DNA of 64,000 bases from Craterostigma plantagineum (GCA_027422505.1 JAPQWV010000002.1:30916501-30980500); one strand, 5' to 3'; counted from the stretch's first letter, positions 36,101-48,901 are shown. Notes: generated by a model not told the origin, from the letters alone. A program made the numbers and translations.

Positions 36101-36178
36101 CCCGACCCGCCATAAGTTCCTCCATGTTCGGTGCACGAAGATTTTCGTGCTCTTCGCAATCTTGCCGCTCGTCATCAT
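33104..36178 (-). CDS. Aluminum-activated malate transporter (ALMT) family
   Basis: Six exons: 36178-35944, 35851-35711, 35181-34909, 34827-34697, 33911-33774, 33682-33104; phase kept, 498 residues. ALMTs are plant anion channels for malate and other anions at the plasma membrane or tonoplast. The N-terminal half has the six membrane segments (from VGFSLTVVSLLYLL through CLIMSLLVF), with family marks FKGIGSNAIWAVMTVVLVLEFTAG, LNRGLGTLLAG, NWSGQDLH after the last membrane segment and SWEPCH (about 264) in the soluble helical half. The C terminus is short and ends LPARGIDC. I do not assign a clade. Membrane exons are GC-rich at third positions compared with the flanks. Intron 2 carries a tandem duplication. 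Confidence 0.92.
35205..35540. repeat. Tandem duplication in ALMT intron 2
   Basis: A unit of about 166 bp beginning GATCGATTCAGTAAACGATA is repeated from 35371 (GATCGAATCAGTAAACAATA). Each unit contains the CACTTCACCTAACCTAAAA motif and a CACGCCCC/TACGTCTAGACTGATT passage that recur in other introns of the window. Confidence 0.75.
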
Positions 36179-36901
36179 TTCAACGTTAGATAAACCCTAG
36201 TTTATGTCCAAAGTATTACAATATGCATATGGTTTGCGGAATTGATTCTCGCAAAGAAGCTGTTGTCTGTATATATATATACTAGAGGGTGGAGGGAGGG
36301 GTTATTGAAGTAAATTATATTTGAAAATAAAATGAATTACATGTTGAAAAAAAAATATAATAACTCTTGGCGGAGAAGAGAAGATCGATTCTTCCCCTTC
36401 GATTCATTTCACATGCAATGGCTTTCTATTTGCTTCTTCCTTTTTTTGGTTGGTGTTGTGTATTACAGCATCTTCACATGCTCTCCGTTTCGATGTAATA
36501 AAAAGGTTTTTGATATTTAATACAGATGCTGAATTGCTGATATTTGCCAGCCACACAACTTATTTCGGAGTTTAACATCTGTAAGCATTTAATATAATGT
36601 GCTTACTATATAGTTTTGGTACGATATTTCTAGCAATAAGCTTTTAGTCGGACTTGCAAAGTATCCATTTTGTCTTCGAACTTCCCTTTTTTTCGGATTT
36701 AGGTGGTATCTCCACACAACGTAACTACACTTTTGCCCTGTGCAATGCCATGTTAAAAAATTGGTAAAAAACTATTTACTTAAAATAAATATATAAAAAA
36801 AAGTAGTTTCATAGTGGGCCTAACGTGATGGTTTCCTTAATGTGGGTGGGTTGATTTTCTATTGTTTATTTTTTTAGATAGTTAATTATTGGACATGTGA
36901 T

Positions 36902-37087
36902 TAGGGCTGGAAAAAATACCGAAATACCATCCTTATCGTATCGAATCGTATCGAAAATATCGAAAATTTTGGTATACCGAAGTTTTTTGTAAGGTATGAT
37001 ACCGTACCGAAAATTTTCGGTACGGTAATGGTATGAAAGTTTTTAAAATTAGGTATACCGATTATACCGAATACCGAAATTCTAAAA

Positions 37088-37135
<48 letters not shown>

Positions 37136-37795
37136 CTATATATATCATATTATTTCAAAAAATATAAAATGAAAAATTAAGAATCTTCATAAACTTATTT
37201 ATCAATAAATTATTAACTTATACACAACTTTCTAATATTAGGCCCACCATATTTTACTTATGTAACTCAAGTAACGATTAATTTTTGCCTTTTTAATTTT
37301 TTTTTATGATTTTGAAAGCATGAAGATGCAATGCAATTACTTTTTGTTAATCTTCACTAATTTTTAAAATATAGCCGCTTCGTTCTAATGAATCTGTATA
37401 TAAAGTTGTATTTTATGGTCATGTAAAGTTTTTTGTCTTACTAAGGAGACTAGCTAAACTATGTAAATTATTTAAGGTTAAAAAATCTTTTTATTTCGAA
37501 AAATTTGGTATTAATAATCTATCTTATTGGGGCCTAAGGAGTTTGAATTGATTAAAAATTCCAAAAGAACGAATTAACGAGTTACAAGACATGCATGGTA
37601 AAAAACCCTCCGTGTGAATGGTATAGAAGGTATGATACCGATACCGTACCGAAATTTCGGTGTGATACCGTATCGAAATTTAAGGTATACCGAAAATTTG
37701 GTATGATATTAATATGATTTTTTTGGATACCGAAATTTCGGTACGGTATACGGTATCACAGTTTTGGTAAAGTACACCGTACCGAACCACCCCTA
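36902..37795. mobile_element. hAT-type non-autonomous element, copy 1
   Basis: 894 bp. Left end TAGGGCTGG, right end CCACCCCTA (inverse TAGGGGTGG). Flanked by a perfect 8-bp direct repeat CATGTGAT (36894-36901 and 37796-37803). An 8-bp target duplication and this terminus are typical of hAT elements. Subterminal regions are filled with TACCGAAA and TTTCGGTA motifs in both orientations; no transposase frame. Confidence 0.88.
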
Positions 37796-38065
37796 CATGT
37801 GATGCATTTAGAGACCTCCTACATTTATATAATAAGATTCATAATACGATTAAATTCAGTTAGAAAGAGAATCTCAAACCCATCGTCGGTTAAGGGGCGC
37901 AAACGAAACATGACTTACCATTCTAGTGATGGCTATGCAATGATCGTAATTTTAATTTTCAGCGAGACTAATTCTTCTGATTTGTGTGTCACGTCTCAAC
38001 ACTGCACAGATATCGAAAGTCAATGAGTCAAAGTAGATTCGAATCCACGCTTCTCCATGCTTGAG

Positions 38066-38940
38066 TAGGGATGGGGAAAAATACCGAAATACCGTCCTTA
38101 TCGTATCGAATCGTATTGAAACTATCGAAAATTTTGGTATACTGCAGTTTTTGGTAAGGTATGATACCGTACCGAAACTTTTCGGTACGGTAATGGTATG
38201 AAAGTCTTTAAAATTAGGTATACCGATTACACCGAATACCGAAATTCTAGATTTTTTAACATATTTTATATATATACACACGCCTATATATATTATTATT
38301 TCAAAAAATATAAAATGAAAAATTAAGGATCTTCATCAACTTATTTAGCCATAAATTATTAACTTATACACAACTTTCTAATAATTGGTCCACCATATTT
38401 TACTTATGTAAATCAAGTAACGTTTAATTTTTGCCTTTTTAAAGTTTTTTTCATAATTTTTGAAAACGTGAAGATGCAATGCAATTACTTTTTGTTAATC
38501 TTCACTAATTTTTTAAATATAACAGCTTCGTTCTAATTAATCTGTATATAAAGTTGTATTTTGTGGTTATGTAAAGTTTTTGTCTTACTAAGGAGACTAG
38601 CTAAAATATGTAAATTATTTAAGGTTAAAAAATCTTTTTATTTTGAAAAATTTGGTATTAATAATCTATCTTATTGTGCCTAAGGAGTTTGAATTGATTA
38701 AAAATTTCAAAACAACGAATTAACGAGTCGCGAGACATGCATGGTAAAAAACCTCCGTATGAATGGTATAGAAGGTATGATACCGATACCATACCGAAAT
38801 TTCGGTATGATACCGTATCGAAATTTAAGGTATAACGAAATTTTGGTATGGTATTGGTATGATTTTTTTGGATACCGAAATTTCGGTACGGTATACGGTA
38901 TCACAGTTTTGGTACGGTATACCGTACCGAACCACCCCTA
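38066..38940. mobile_element. hAT-type non-autonomous element, copy 2
   Basis: 875 bp, closely similar to copy 1 over its whole length. Left end TAGGGATGG, right end CCACCCCTA, with its own 8-bp target duplication TGCTTGAG (38058-38065 and 38941-38948). The different duplication shows a separate insertion rather than a local duplication. Confidence 0.9.
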
Positions 38941-39029
38941 TGCTTGAGTTGTCGTGACTTCAGCACTTGATCTATCTCTTATCAAGAAAAGTATGAAACC
39001 GTTATTAAATTTTATAAATTAAATTTTTT

Positions 39030-39435
39030 AGACATAAATACCCATTTGAAAAAAAAACTTGTAATTTAACACCCTGTCAGATTTTTTTATATGTTGGTAC
39101 CTAGTTGAATATATTTTTGCCGATAGGTACCCGATCCGCCGCAGGTACGCCATACAACACATTTAGGTACCCTATATCAACGTGTGGTACATCATACATT
39201 GAGAAAATGGTACGTCGTATTAGCACATTTAGGTACGTCATCTATAACAAATAAGGTAACGCCGTACAAACACATATAGGTACCCTATATCAACTTGTTA
39301 TGGTACGCCATACACAAAGGTACGGCGTGACTGAAGAAACTGGTAGACATTAAATCGAGTACCTATCTGTAAAAATTTCTGACATGAGTACCTATTTGTA
39401 AAAATTTTATTCAAGTAGCTATTTATGTGTAGATG
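39030..39435. mobile_element. Dispersed family 2, copy 2
   Basis: Left end AGACATAAATACCCATTTG, right end inverse AGCTATTTATGTGTAGA. The interior repeats ACACATTTAGGTACC and GGTACGCCATAC motifs. No coding frame. Confidence 0.7.
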
Positions 39436-40201
39436 TCGCAATTTTTTAGCAATAAAAATATTATTAAATATACAACATATAAAAGTTATGATATTTCTAA
39501 ATTCATATCTATCAAGACGAAATGTTTTACATGTAGGCTAGGAACCACTAGCCAGAAGCAACTTTCGATGGTATCAAAATCCAGGTTCGTAAAGTATCTC
39601 TTGTATCTATTCCATTATATTAAGGGTGGGGCTAAGATAAACCATCAAATAATCGGTCAATTGTGATTGAAAAAAATAATTAATAAATTAAAAGAAGCTG
39701 CTGGTTACTTTAATTACTACAGTTTAGTACTATAGTTAATTAATTACTATTTTTTGCTAATTACTATCCTTAATCAATTTTTCCTTTTTACATATTTAAA
39801 ATATACATATGAAATTTAAATTACGATTTCTATCAAATGTTCAAACTAAAATACATTTAAAACATTTATATAAATAGCACACATATTTGAGTGCGAGTTA
39901 CTAGTTTAATTTAGAGGCCAACATAGGTCGATTGCGATTATCTAGTTTAGTCTGTATACAATTTAACTGAAATTATACTACCCAATGTTGGTCTAGAAAT
40001 TTCTGATAATTTGGATAATAAAACCCCTATCCTCTCTTCTTCGTCATTCCAATTTCCACTCTACATTTCAGCAACTACTACCCAACCAAAGAATTCTGCC
40101 CTCTTGCCTAACATCTTTCAGGTACTGCTTCGTTCACATAATTCCCTTCACCGTAAATCAGTCATAATATTTGATTTCTAGGAATAATTTTGAGCAGGGA
40201 A

Positions 40202-42035
40202 ATGGCAACTACCCATCTAGCTTCTGCAGCAATTTCGTCAAAAGGGTTTGCTTCATTCGAAGGCCTTAGGTCATCGAATGCCGTAAAAATCTCGTCTTCC
40301 TCACCTCTGAAGTATGGACTTTCACTGATTTCTCATCCTAGCCTTATCGTTAGGGCTGCTACGACCGTTGCTCCTAAGGTAACGATTTTATCATAATTAC
40401 TCGACTCCCAGCATTTGAAATGGTTCAATTGATTTATTCTCCAAATTGGGGTTTCCTCGCACTTGTCTGAATTTCGATGTTTGACTTCGATTGATACCGA
40501 AGACGAAAGAATTGATACTTGGGATGCCCTTTTCTATTTTCTATTCGATACATTACATGTGAAATTATAGTGGGATGAGCTGCAAAAATCAATCCATTTC
40601 ATCCTTCCATTGCAATTTTCCCCGAATTTACAGTACACTGCGTTGAAGCCCTTGAGAGACAGAGTGTTGGTCAAAATTAAGGAAGCTGAAGAAAAAACTT
40701 CGGGCGGCATTTTACTCCCAACGACTGCGCAATCTAAGCCGCAAAGCGGAGAAGTAGTTGCCGTCGGTGATGGCCGAACTGTGGGGAAAATTAAGGTCGA
40801 TATCAGCGTTAAGGTATAGCATCTGAAAAATCCAAGGTTGTAATTGTTATGCTTTTTTCTTGGTTAGTAACTTAGTATAACAGAGATCATTTCATTGCAT
40901 TGCTTGATATGTATTGTATAGACGAATACGCAAGTCGTGTTCTCTAAATACGCTGGCACGCCGGTCGAATACGAAGGGACGAGCCATTTAATTTTGAAGG
41001 AGGATGACATCATCGGTACGTTGGAAACTGATGATGTTAAGGATATGAAGCCTTTGAACGACATAGTTCTCATTAAGGTTTGTTTTTCGATCTTAGTTGG
41101 TGTAATAGTCAGTCGATCCTGCTGCTGTCTGAACTGCCACCGATCGAATGGATTTTTTTTTTTTCTCGTGTTTAATTCGGCGTTAATCTTCTTAGGTCGC
41201 CGTGGCCGAAGAAAAAACCGCGGGAGGTTTGTACTTGACTAGCGCGAGCAAGGAGAAGCCTTCGATTGGCACGGTAAGGGTCTGTTTGGTTTAGGGTGTG
41301 TTTGGTTTACGGAATCTAGTGACGAAAGGAAAAGAAATGAAAAGAAACTATTTTTTTTTGTTTGGTTGATTGGAGAAATATGTGAGGAAAATAAAAGAAA
41401 ACTAAACTTAAGTTTAAAGGAAAAAAGTATAGGAAAAATTTAGTGGAAATCGTTTTCTCTCTAGTTTTATTTTCCTTACCATTTTCCTCTATCCAAACGC
41501 AGCCTTAGGGAATTTAGTGAGGTAAGGAAGGAATTTGACAAAGAAAAAACGATTTACCTAAAACTATGGTATAAATCAATTTCTTTACCTAATGTTATGA
41601 AAAATGAAAGAAACGCAGGTTGAAATCATTTTCTCTTTAGTTTTATTTTCCTCACCACCGTTGGTTTCCTTGATCCAAACATAGCCTAAGCACATTCATT
41701 CTATCGTTTCTTATCCAACAAGCGCCCCCCTTTTCCCGACAGACAAAGATAGGAATAGAAGACTCTAAATATAGTTCTGATTTCATGTAACCCTCGATGT
41801 CGCTCGAACGTATACGGAGGGGGCGTTTCCGTAATTTTGCTTTTTCGGAGGAATTTTACAGGTCGTTGCGGTGGGGCCTGGCCCGGTCGACGAGGAAGGC
41901 AATAGGAAGGCGTTGCCCGTCTCCCCGGGGGACACGGTAATGTACTCGAAATACGCGGGAAATGATTTGCAGGGCGACGATGGGTCGGAGTACATTGCGC
42001 TTGGCGTCTCGGACGTCATGGCGGTTCTTTCTTGA
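40202..42035 (+). CDS. CPN20: Chloroplast 20-kDa co-chaperonin CPN20 (CPN21)
   Basis: Five exons: 40202-40378, 40634-40813, 40922-41077, 41196-41273, 41862-42035; each is a multiple of three, total 254 residues. The first exon is a Ser-rich chloroplast transit peptide (about 1-58). Two GroES-type cpn10 domains then follow in tandem: about 60-155 (starting [15 protein letters not shown], mobile loop with TSGGILLP) and about 156-254 ([14 protein letters not shown], ending DVMAVLS). The double-domain co-chaperonin is plastid-specific and caps Cpn60 during folding of proteins such as Rubisco. Both domains have the expected hydrophobic loop. The fourth intron contains Tourist-type repeats. Identification is firm. 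Confidence 0.96.
41294..41504. mobile_element. Tourist-type MITE in CPN20 intron 4
   Basis: 211 bp. Begins GGGTGTGTTTGGTTTACGG and ends ATCCAAACGCAGCC (inverse GGCTGCGTTTGGAT), with TTA at 41291-41293 and 41505-41507. A partial second right arm (to about 41690, ending ATCCAAACATAGCCTA) follows directly. Confidence 0.8.
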
Positions 42036-42520
42036 GTTTTACGAGGATAAGAAGGGTTAGAAGAAGCTATAAGAGAAACTTAGGAGAAGATTTTATCGTC
42101 GGATTTTTAGTTCTTTGTTGGTTTGTTATGTAATGGAAGAATATAAATCTAAAATATGGCTCATTTTATTTAAGCTTAAACTTTGTCATTAATTTGGTAT
42201 CAGAGACAAATCCAAGGTAGTGGTATGAGTTAATTACTAATATGGCTATATTGCTTTATATTTTAAAGTTATTTTATGAAGGTAAACTATATTTAAGAGT
42301 ATATATATAAGGAAATTGATATGGGGATATAATTGTAATAAATTTAAAATTTGAAGGATGAAATTATAATTAAAATTGGCACACTAAATTGATTGAAATA
42401 TAGTTATTATGTGGTGTTGAGCAATAATAAAATAGGAAGATACGTGTACGGTTAGAGCGAAATCAGTAGTATTGAAAACGTAAAAATTTTAAATGATACA
42501 TTTCCTTCAAAAGACTTTTA

Positions 42521-42666
42521 GGGTGCGTTTGGTTGCGGAAATTACGCGGAAAAGAAAAGGAAAGTGTAGTGGTACGCATCGAATCTTTGTAAATTGCGGT
42601 TCACGTGTCGTACAATCACGCTTTTCTTTTCTTTTCTACGTCGAAATCCACGAACCAAACGGAGCC
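42521..42666. mobile_element. Tourist-type MITE
   Basis: 146 bp; ends GGGTGCGTTTGGTTGCGG and CACGAACCAAACGGAGCC are inverted repeats; TTA target duplication at 42518-42520 and 42667-42669. Confidence 0.85.
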
Positions 42667-42830
42667 TTAGGTACCGTAGTTGTTGAAAAATTACAAATTT
42701 GCTTCCGCTTCCATTTTAAATATTTTTACATTTATGCGTGGAAGCTTACATGAGGTTTACAATTTCACATTGAGGTTGAGTTTGGTTTCCATGATAGGCC
42801 CATATAAGCCAATTAAATTAAACCCTATAA

Positions 42831-43100
42831 TGCTAGTTTGGTTGACGGGTTTATATTCAGGAGGGTTTAAATTAGTAAGGTCTTATATAAAACAAATTAA
42901 TGGGTATAAATAAAATGTATGTTTGGTTAGTGGTTTAAATAAACATTGTGACGGGGTGCGTTTATCTAAAGTCTGCATGGGTTTAGAGTAGTTTTATATA
43001 AACCCATGGTTTTGATGAACCTGCCAACCAAACATAGTAAGATATCATAAACCCACTTTTAAAATACTTAAATCCTCCAACCAAACAACCAAACATAGTG
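42831..43100. mobile_element. MITE family 3, second copy
   Basis: Starts TGCTAGTTTGGTTGACGGG and ends in CCTCCAACCAAACA; the body matches the element at 10462-10728 nearly base for base, including CTGCATGGGTTTAGAGTAG. Confidence 0.75.
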
Positions 43101-43189
43101 TTTGGTTATTTATTTTCCAGCTCGATATAATCTAAAACCCAATTTAGAATGAGCACTTGATATAATAAGTAGGGTCATCTTTGAATTCA

Positions 43190-43480
43190 AGTCCCTTTAA
43201 AGTTTTAAAATAGGTTTCAGACCATGTCAGAAAACGATTGTTAAGGACCCGATTTCTGTAAAATTTAGAGATAAGGACATAAACTTAAAAAGGTGTTATA
43301 AAATGTATGTGAACTGATATCGGATGATGGTTTTGTGGTACTGCAGAACAATGAAGTGGTATTGCAGAACAATGAAGTGGTACTGCAGAACAATGAAGTG
43401 ATTATGCAGAAATCTGGGCCTGAATAAAAATTTTGACGGGGCCTGAATCTTAAAGTGAAAATTTTGTCGGGGCCTAAAAT
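43190..43480 (-). repeat. Dispersed family 1, copy 3
   Basis: Inverse orientation: three units of TACTGCAGAACAATGAAGTGG at about 43338-43405, flanked by GGGGCCTGAATCTTAAAGTG-type text. Confidence 0.75.
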
Positions 43481-43639
43481 GAAAATTTTCCTATAAATAA
43501 ACTAGGCAATAGGACTTAGATAAGTTATTGCGGGCCTTTACAATTTAAAATTACATATTTTGGGATGAGATCGTCCCTGAGCCCCAAATAGATTTGTGAT
43601 AAACTAAGTAATTGCGTGATGTATCTTACAGTAAAATAA

Positions 43640-43995
43640 AGGGGCAGTTAAAGGTAAAGACCAAATATAAGTTTCATTTAGAGTTCGGGACTTTGTCAGA
43701 ATATTTTTAGAGTTAAGGACCCGATACACTTAAGTGCTTTTCAGTACCACTTCATAGACCTGTAGTAACACTCCGTGGGTCTGTAGTACCACTTCATGGT
43801 TCTGCAGTACCACTTAATTCTTTCGCATTATCACTTCATCGTTTTGCAGCACCACTTATGTGTTCTGAGATAACACAAACCATCGCCCGATACCAGTTCA
43901 TATACACTGGATAACACCAGATCCTTATCTCTAAATTTAATTCTGATAGGGCGTGAATTCTAACTTAAAACATCTTTTGGGGCCTGAAACTTAGT
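43640..43995 (+). repeat. Dispersed family 1, copy 4
   Basis: Forward orientation: about six units around TACCACTTCATGGTTCTGC (43740-43870), flanked by AAGTTTCATTTAGAGTTCGG on the left and CATCTTTTGGGGCCTGAAAC on the right. Confidence 0.8.
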
Positions 43996-44238
43996 TTGCA
44001 CTAAAATAAAATGTAAACTATTAAACACAAACCCCAAATTATGAAATAAATCTCTTTCCAGTCCTATTGACCCAATAATTTTTAAATAAATTGACGTTAT
44101 TGCCCCTGAGTGAACTTACGTGCCCCATTTTGCCCCCAAATAGATCTAGGTTTTGCTTTCAGGCAAAATTACGTGAGCTCACTTCCCAAAACCCTAAGCT
44201 TATCCCCTCTCGGAAAAGTTTTAGAATACGTGAAAATC

Positions 44239-47200
44239 ATGTACGGTGGAGGTAGGAATCTCAGCCTGTAATCTTCCTCGTGGAACCTATTTTTTGTGCT
44301 TTACTATGATTTTTTTTTTCTGACTTCACTCGCGTAATTGGGCGGGAAAATGACGGTTTGTTTATCTTTTTTTTTTGGGTTTGGTTTCAGATGAAGTGTC
44401 TGCAGTAGTTGTGGACTTGGGCAACCACACCTGCAAAGCTGGTTACGCCGGTGAAGATGCTCCCAAAGCTGTCTTTCCATCGGTGAGTGTGTGTTTTTTT
44501 AAAATGACGATGGCGAATTAGCTATCCAATCAATTTAGTCTGTTTGCTCGAATTGTTGCGAGTTACTAGCTGAGAACGATGTATTTGAGGTTTTCTGCTC
44601 ATTATTCGGCGTTGTGCGTACAATTGATGAATTCTCTGGAAATAAATATCTGCTTTCGAACACTTGATACAAGTGTTCGTGTTGAACGTGCATCAGTTGT
44701 TTATTTGTCTTGTGTTTTCATTCACAGACTCAGTAGCTGAAAAATGTTGTTTTTTGTTGTTATAGGTTGTTGGGGCTGTTGACGAAATGGATGTTGATAA
44801 TACAGATAATTCTGAAGCGAATGCTGGTTCCGGCCCAGAGTCGAAACCCAAGGGCAAGCGCAGGTTGTATGTGGGATCACAAGATTTGGGATATCGTAGA
44901 GATAATATGGAGGTTTGTCTAATTCGTTTGTTGTTCATTGATTATTTGATTTCAATTCTTGCCTTATAACCATGTGAAGCGATTATGGTTTGATGATATC
45001 ATCAGGTCCTATCACCCTTCAAGGATGGAATAGTTGCTGACTGGGATATCGTTGAGAACATATGGGACCATGCATTTAGGTATCTGATACGTAATGAATA
45101 GCAGCATTAGCAAACCTCTTTCACTGACATTGTGAAGCAGCTGACATATTTTTCTCCCTTTTCTCTCTATTTTTCACACTTCAAATTCCATATGTGGAAC
45201 AGAATGAATTTATGCTTCATCTTTACAGGAAATGCTTGTTAATTGATCCGAAGGAGCACCCCATGCTAATCGCGGAGCCTTGTTTTAACAACCAACTGCA
45301 GAGAGAAAAGTGAGCCAATCTTGCAGCCTCACCCTTTGTTCTGTTTGCTGACTGTTTTTGGATCTCAGCTTATCAATATTATATAGAACAAGGCTTTATG
45401 GGCTATTTTTTTATTAGATATATGCTTTATTTAATACTAATTTTCTATATTCTTCCCCCTTAATACTGGGACAGGGCTGTGGAGCTTATGTTTGAAAAAT
45501 ACCAAGTCCCTGCCCTTTTTCTGGCGAAAAATGCTGTGGGTTCCCTTACTATTTAGCTGCTCTTGTTCACAATACTACTTGTCATTCTAAAGAGTTGAAC
45601 TTGGTGACCCGTGTAATGGTAGTCTCTATTTTCTTTATATCAGGTTCTCACATCTTTTGCAGCCGGGCGTGCCACTTCTTTAGTCATTGACAGGTAGTGG
45701 TTGTTTAATGAGTATAATTTGTGCCTGAATTTCATTAGGTTTACGAGAGACACTATTGTGTTTCTAGTTTCTTTTCTGAATTTTTGAACTTCTCTGCTCT
45801 GATAATTAGCAATTTCTCTTGGTTGATTCAGTGGTGGAGGATCAACTACGGTGGCTCCTGTTCATGATGGATATGTTCTCCAGAAGGTATTTGAATATTT
45901 GTAGGGATGATGATTAACAATTTCGAAAATACCAATAAAATAGTGAACATTTCTAAAATGATGGAAGATAAATGCAACTAGTATTGCCATTACTATACAG
46001 CTAAATTTTCTTTGACAACTACAGTCTTCTATTTTGTCTATCTATTACAGGCTGTGGCAACATCCCCTATTGGAGGAGAAGTGCTTACCGATTGCATGTT
46101 AAAAAGTTTGGAACAAAAAGGAATTTCTGTGAGTTTATGTGGCTTCTTAATCCAAAAAAGTTTATTGCTTAAATTAATTGCATTGATCAAACTGGAATGT
46201 TGGACATGTGATCTCATCAGTCCGTGATCAAATATTGTAGATTAAACCTCGGTATGCATTTAAAAGAAAGGAAATACGCCCAGGAGAATTTCAGGTGATT
46301 TTATGGGCATGGTTTTCTATCATTGATTTTAGGATGGCTTGCTTTTGATATGGTGTACCTGACATTTTTCACTTCTAAATCTCACAGGTTGTTGATCTTG
46401 ACTTCCCAAACACAACAGAAAGTTACAAACTCTACTGTCAGGTCAATGTCTGCTTGCAGCTCGTTATTTTGCTGATCCACAAATATGTCACTAAATTCTG
46501 ATCATTTTCACAGAGGGAGATTGTTAGTGATGTCAAAGAATGTGTATGCCGAGCACCAGACACCCCCTATGATGGTTTGTGTTCTGTTCGTGACGACGAC
46601 ATTTCTTTTCCTCGTTTACCTAACTTGTATCACATTATTTTAAAGTAATTCAGAACGACCTCTAGCCACTAGTAAGCTTTGCTTAATACTCGTGATTTCC
46701 TGTTCATATTGAATCTTAGTTTACAATTGAGTCATTTAAATTCCAAAGTTGAACTTCTAACGTTAGGTACATCATACTTTGTAATAATTATTTAGAGATA
46801 GATTTCAGTTAGAGCTATGTAAGCAGTTGTTATCTTCACTCTCTTTTCTGTGTGTTTTTTTATTACAGGACACATTAGTTACAGTTTAGAATGACGAACT
46901 TAAAGCTCACCTGATGATATTTTTATATATTTTTTGTCAGAAACTTCATATTCAAATATCCCAATGACACCTTATGAGCTTCCAGATGGACAGTAAGTCT
47001 GCAGTCAATTTTTCGAAACCATATATATTATGTCTCTATCATATTATCAGTGATGGCTTCTTTATTTGGATATTGTTCGGTTTGAACTCATAGCATGTGG
47101 GAACTTTTGGCTGATATCATTATCTGTTTTACAAATAGGACAATTGAAATTGGTGCGGACAGATTCAAGATTCCTGATATTCTCTTCAATCCATCTTTAA

Positions 47201-48451
47201 TCCAGGTTATCATGCACATACTTTTTCCTAGATTCGTACATATATTCTGATTATTTTGTAATGCCAAATAACTCATGCTTCCAACATTTTTGGTATTTGC
47301 TGATGCCTCCATAGTTTGGTCTCTTTTTGTTCCCCTATCCTTTATTTGGACAATTAGCTCAATTAATCGGTTGTGCATGGTGTGTGTGTGTGCCAACCTT
47401 GCTTTGGCTGGGAGATAATATCAGGCGGTGTCTGCTGTGTATTCTTCATCCTATTTCATAGAGTGACTCTGTCAAACATATCAGTTTGGCTGTTGATATC
47501 TGATAAATTGATATACATTTCAGACAATACCTGGGATGGAGAGTATTTCACGAACAACCTCATCGCTTCGTGGACTGCCGCAAATGGTAAAAACATTCCC
47601 TTTCGCGGATGCACAGATTGGTTTCCCTTGCATATATCATTGATTTCAACTGTATGTTAAGCAAAAGAACTTTTGCAGGTTATTGACAGCATAAACAAGT
47701 GTGATGTTGATATTCGAAGAGAGCTTTTCAGCAGCATCCTGGTAAGATGATTGCTCTTGTCTTGGTGGCTATTGAGTATCAACTTGAGCAAACTCTATGG
47801 TCTCCCATGAGTAACGTGAAATATTACCAACCATATATGAGTTATAATTGTTTTTTTTCCTTATCATGCAGCTCTCTGGAGGAACATCATCAATGCAGCA
47901 GCTAAAAGAACGACTGGAGAAAGATCTTTTGGAAGTATGCAATTTGGGTATTATGGTAATGTAAAAGCATCGGTTTTTCTGATACAGAATCGTATCTTTT
48001 GCAGGAATCTCCTCATGCAGCAAGGGTTAAAGTAATAGCTAGTGGAAATGCGACGGAGAGGAAGTTCAGGTTTTTACTCGTTGAAAACCCAAACTTGCAG
48101 CATTTTTGTAGGAATAATTTCAGTCTAAGTGCTCAATTAATCTTGGATCCATAAGTTTTTATGGGGTTCGCTTGTTCTAATTATTCCTTTCTCTTCTACG
48201 GGTTTTTATCTAATGATGACCGACAAATTTTGCCTACAACAGTGTTTGGATAGGCGGGAGCATATTGGCATCGCTCGGTTCCTTTCAGCAAATGTGGTTC
48301 TCAAAGTCCGAGTAAGTACACCCCATTTCTTCTTACCAGCCCATCTTTCATAATACAATTATCCTTTTGATCTTTGAGATGTGTTTTAACAACAACTAAT
48401 CGTAGGTTTGAAGAACATGGAGCTTCTTATGTTCAGCGAAAATGCCCCTAA
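44239..48451 (+). CDS. ARP4: Actin-related protein 4 (ARP4)
   Basis: Twenty exons; the first codes only 13 bases (44239-44251), then 44391-44482, 44766-44912, 45006-45079, 45229-45309, 45475-45535, 45644-45693, 45832-45886, 46051-46128, 46241-46294, 46388-46441, 46514-46574, 46941-46992, 47139-47205, 47524-47586, 47679-47741, 47872-47934, 48005-48069, 48243-48311, 48406-48451. All phases agree, 435 residues. ARP4 is the nuclear actin-related subunit shared by SWI/SNF, SWR1, INO80 and NuA4-type complexes. Marks are [15 protein letters not shown], the actin-fold phosphate loop [20 protein letters not shown], an ARP4-specific acidic/basic insert (about 36-68), [23 protein letters not shown] and the C terminus ASYVQRKCP. 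Identification is firm. Confidence 0.96.
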
Positions 48452-48901
48452 GAAGGCCCTCATTAGAGCAGCGCCACGCTTGATTGCTAAGCGCTTTGTT
48501 TCCGTGATATTAATATTGATGTAGTTCTATTGCTGTTTGGATTCACTACACTTAGATGTAATTTAAGCTCTTGCAAGATTAGACGCGACTCTAATTGTAG
48601 CATGGGAAATTTACGTTTAACTAGTTGCAGCTATTCAAGAAAAATGAATATATTCCCCATGGTCACCGTTCAAATTCTATTTTTGTCGATTAGCAAATTA
48701 CACAATTGATGAGATTCTTTCTTCCACGACGCAAAGAGTTATATCAACATACATCGAAAGATCCGTTAGTTTGCTTCTATTACAACTGAAGCAGAGCAAG
48801 CAATAACGTAACTCGGAGATGATGATAATAAGGACAAAAAGCTTGGAAAGAAAACATGGATATGGTAAGGAAAGCGCAAAACAAAAGCTTAGTAGCAAAA
48901 A
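48452..48901. other. Intergenic between convergent ARP4 and PFD1
   Basis: 450 bp carrying the two facing 3' UTRs. Nothing else was seen. Confidence 0.6.

Larger units (their letters stand above)
36179..40201. other. Intergenic region rich in transposon copies
   Basis: Holds the ALMT promoter (minus strand), two hAT-type elements (36902-37795 and 38066-38940), a family 2 element (39030-39435) and AT-rich DNA. The final 150 bp before 40202 are the probable CPN20 leader; a GAGCAG acceptor just before the ATG may mark a leader intron. Confidence 0.5.
42036..44238. other. Intergenic between CPN20 and ARP4
   Basis: CPN20 3' UTR, then a Tourist-type MITE, a family 3 MITE and two family 1 copies. 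The last 100 bp are the ARP4 leader. No gene was seen. Confidence 0.6.
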
